From: Pseudomonadota bacterium
Lineage (GTDB): Bacteria; Pseudomonadota; Alphaproteobacteria; UBA8366; GCA-2717185
DNA length: 14,062 bases
Direction of reading: 5' to 3'
NCBI GenBank assembly: GCA_027619655.1
Contig: JAQCHR010000035.1
Location: 1 to 14,062, forward strand
A program made the position numbers and the translations under genes. Of this stretch, positions 14,036 through 14,062 are shown in pieces (position 1 is the stretch's first letter; every line of letters begins with the position of its first letter). Under the pieces are notes generated by a model. It did no database searches, was not told where the DNA came from, and was given only the letters and a program-made list of their open reading frames with translations.

Positions 14036-14062
14036 CTTCTTCATAGCTGGTGCTGCTCTTTC

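Larger units (their letters stand above)
13725..14062. other. Right-edge region without an intact gene
   Basis: These 338 bases hold the amidase 5' region, about 125 bases with nothing recognisable (13784-13908), a palindromic GATTATAATC at 13907-13916, the transposase remnant, and the short repeats. A minus-strand frame entering from the window end (14062) and ending near 13950 is open but unrecognised; it may be the edge of another element. Confidence 0.5.

Noticed and set aside
1..14062. tRNA, rRNA, CRISPR arrays, toxin-antitoxin or defence genes
   Set aside because: No cloverleaf-like sequence, regularly spaced repeats or recognisable defence-family proteins were seen on either strand by eye.

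Overview
The window looks like chromosomal DNA of an alphaproteobacterium, probably a Rhodospirillales-like one. The DNA is GC-rich, gene content is typical of that class (FCD-type GntR regulator, AsmA-like protein, amide hydrolases), and two intergenic regions carry a GGAAC-N16-(C/T)GTT element, the known promoter signature of the alphaproteobacterial general-stress sigma factor EcfG. The taxonomic call is inference; no rRNA or marker gene is present.

Left block (1-4726), a small oxidative catabolic locus. A leftward run reads gntR (3443-2670), an LLM-class flavin monooxygenase (2673-1609, GTGA overlap with gntR), a RidA-family protein (1518-1204) and an FMN-dependent alpha-hydroxy-acid dehydrogenase (1191 to beyond position 1). 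That last gene is broken by two in-frame TAG codons but is otherwise collinear, without indels, with an intact paralog (3533-4726) transcribed rightward on the other side of gntR. The ridA gene also shows damage: its well-placed ribosome binding site and ATG (1551) are followed by TGA at codon 3. A palindrome (3461-3476) sits between gntR and the intact dehydrogenase and is the natural operator candidate. The block looks like a regulated catabolic cluster whose distal genes are decaying, with a second dehydrogenase copy still intact.

Central block (4779-10143), regulation and envelope stress. An OmpR-type response regulator with no kinase beside it (5555-4779) and a truncated AsmA C-terminal fragment (6196-5594) run leftward. 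Rightward, behind an EcfG-like promoter (6271-6295), lies a tight set: a DUF883/ElaB-YqjD-like membrane-anchored protein, a YqjE/holin-like two-helix membrane protein, an MscS channel with an N-terminal BON domain, and an AI-2E/UPF0118 family membrane protein. A second, canonical EcfG-like promoter (9830-9854) precedes a 63-residue PLDc_N-type membrane peptide (9952-10143). Together these suggest a general-stress, envelope-protecting set.

Right block (10184-13724), amide hydrolysis. An amidase-signature enzyme with a C-terminal GatC/AtzG-like extension (13724-12099) lies upstream of an N-acyl-D-amino-acid deacylase-like amidohydrolase (11866-10184), both leftward. The right edge (13909-14062) holds a decayed transposase C-terminus and short near-direct repeats, marking an old mobile-element junction. 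No tRNA, rRNA, CRISPR array or complete mobile element was seen.
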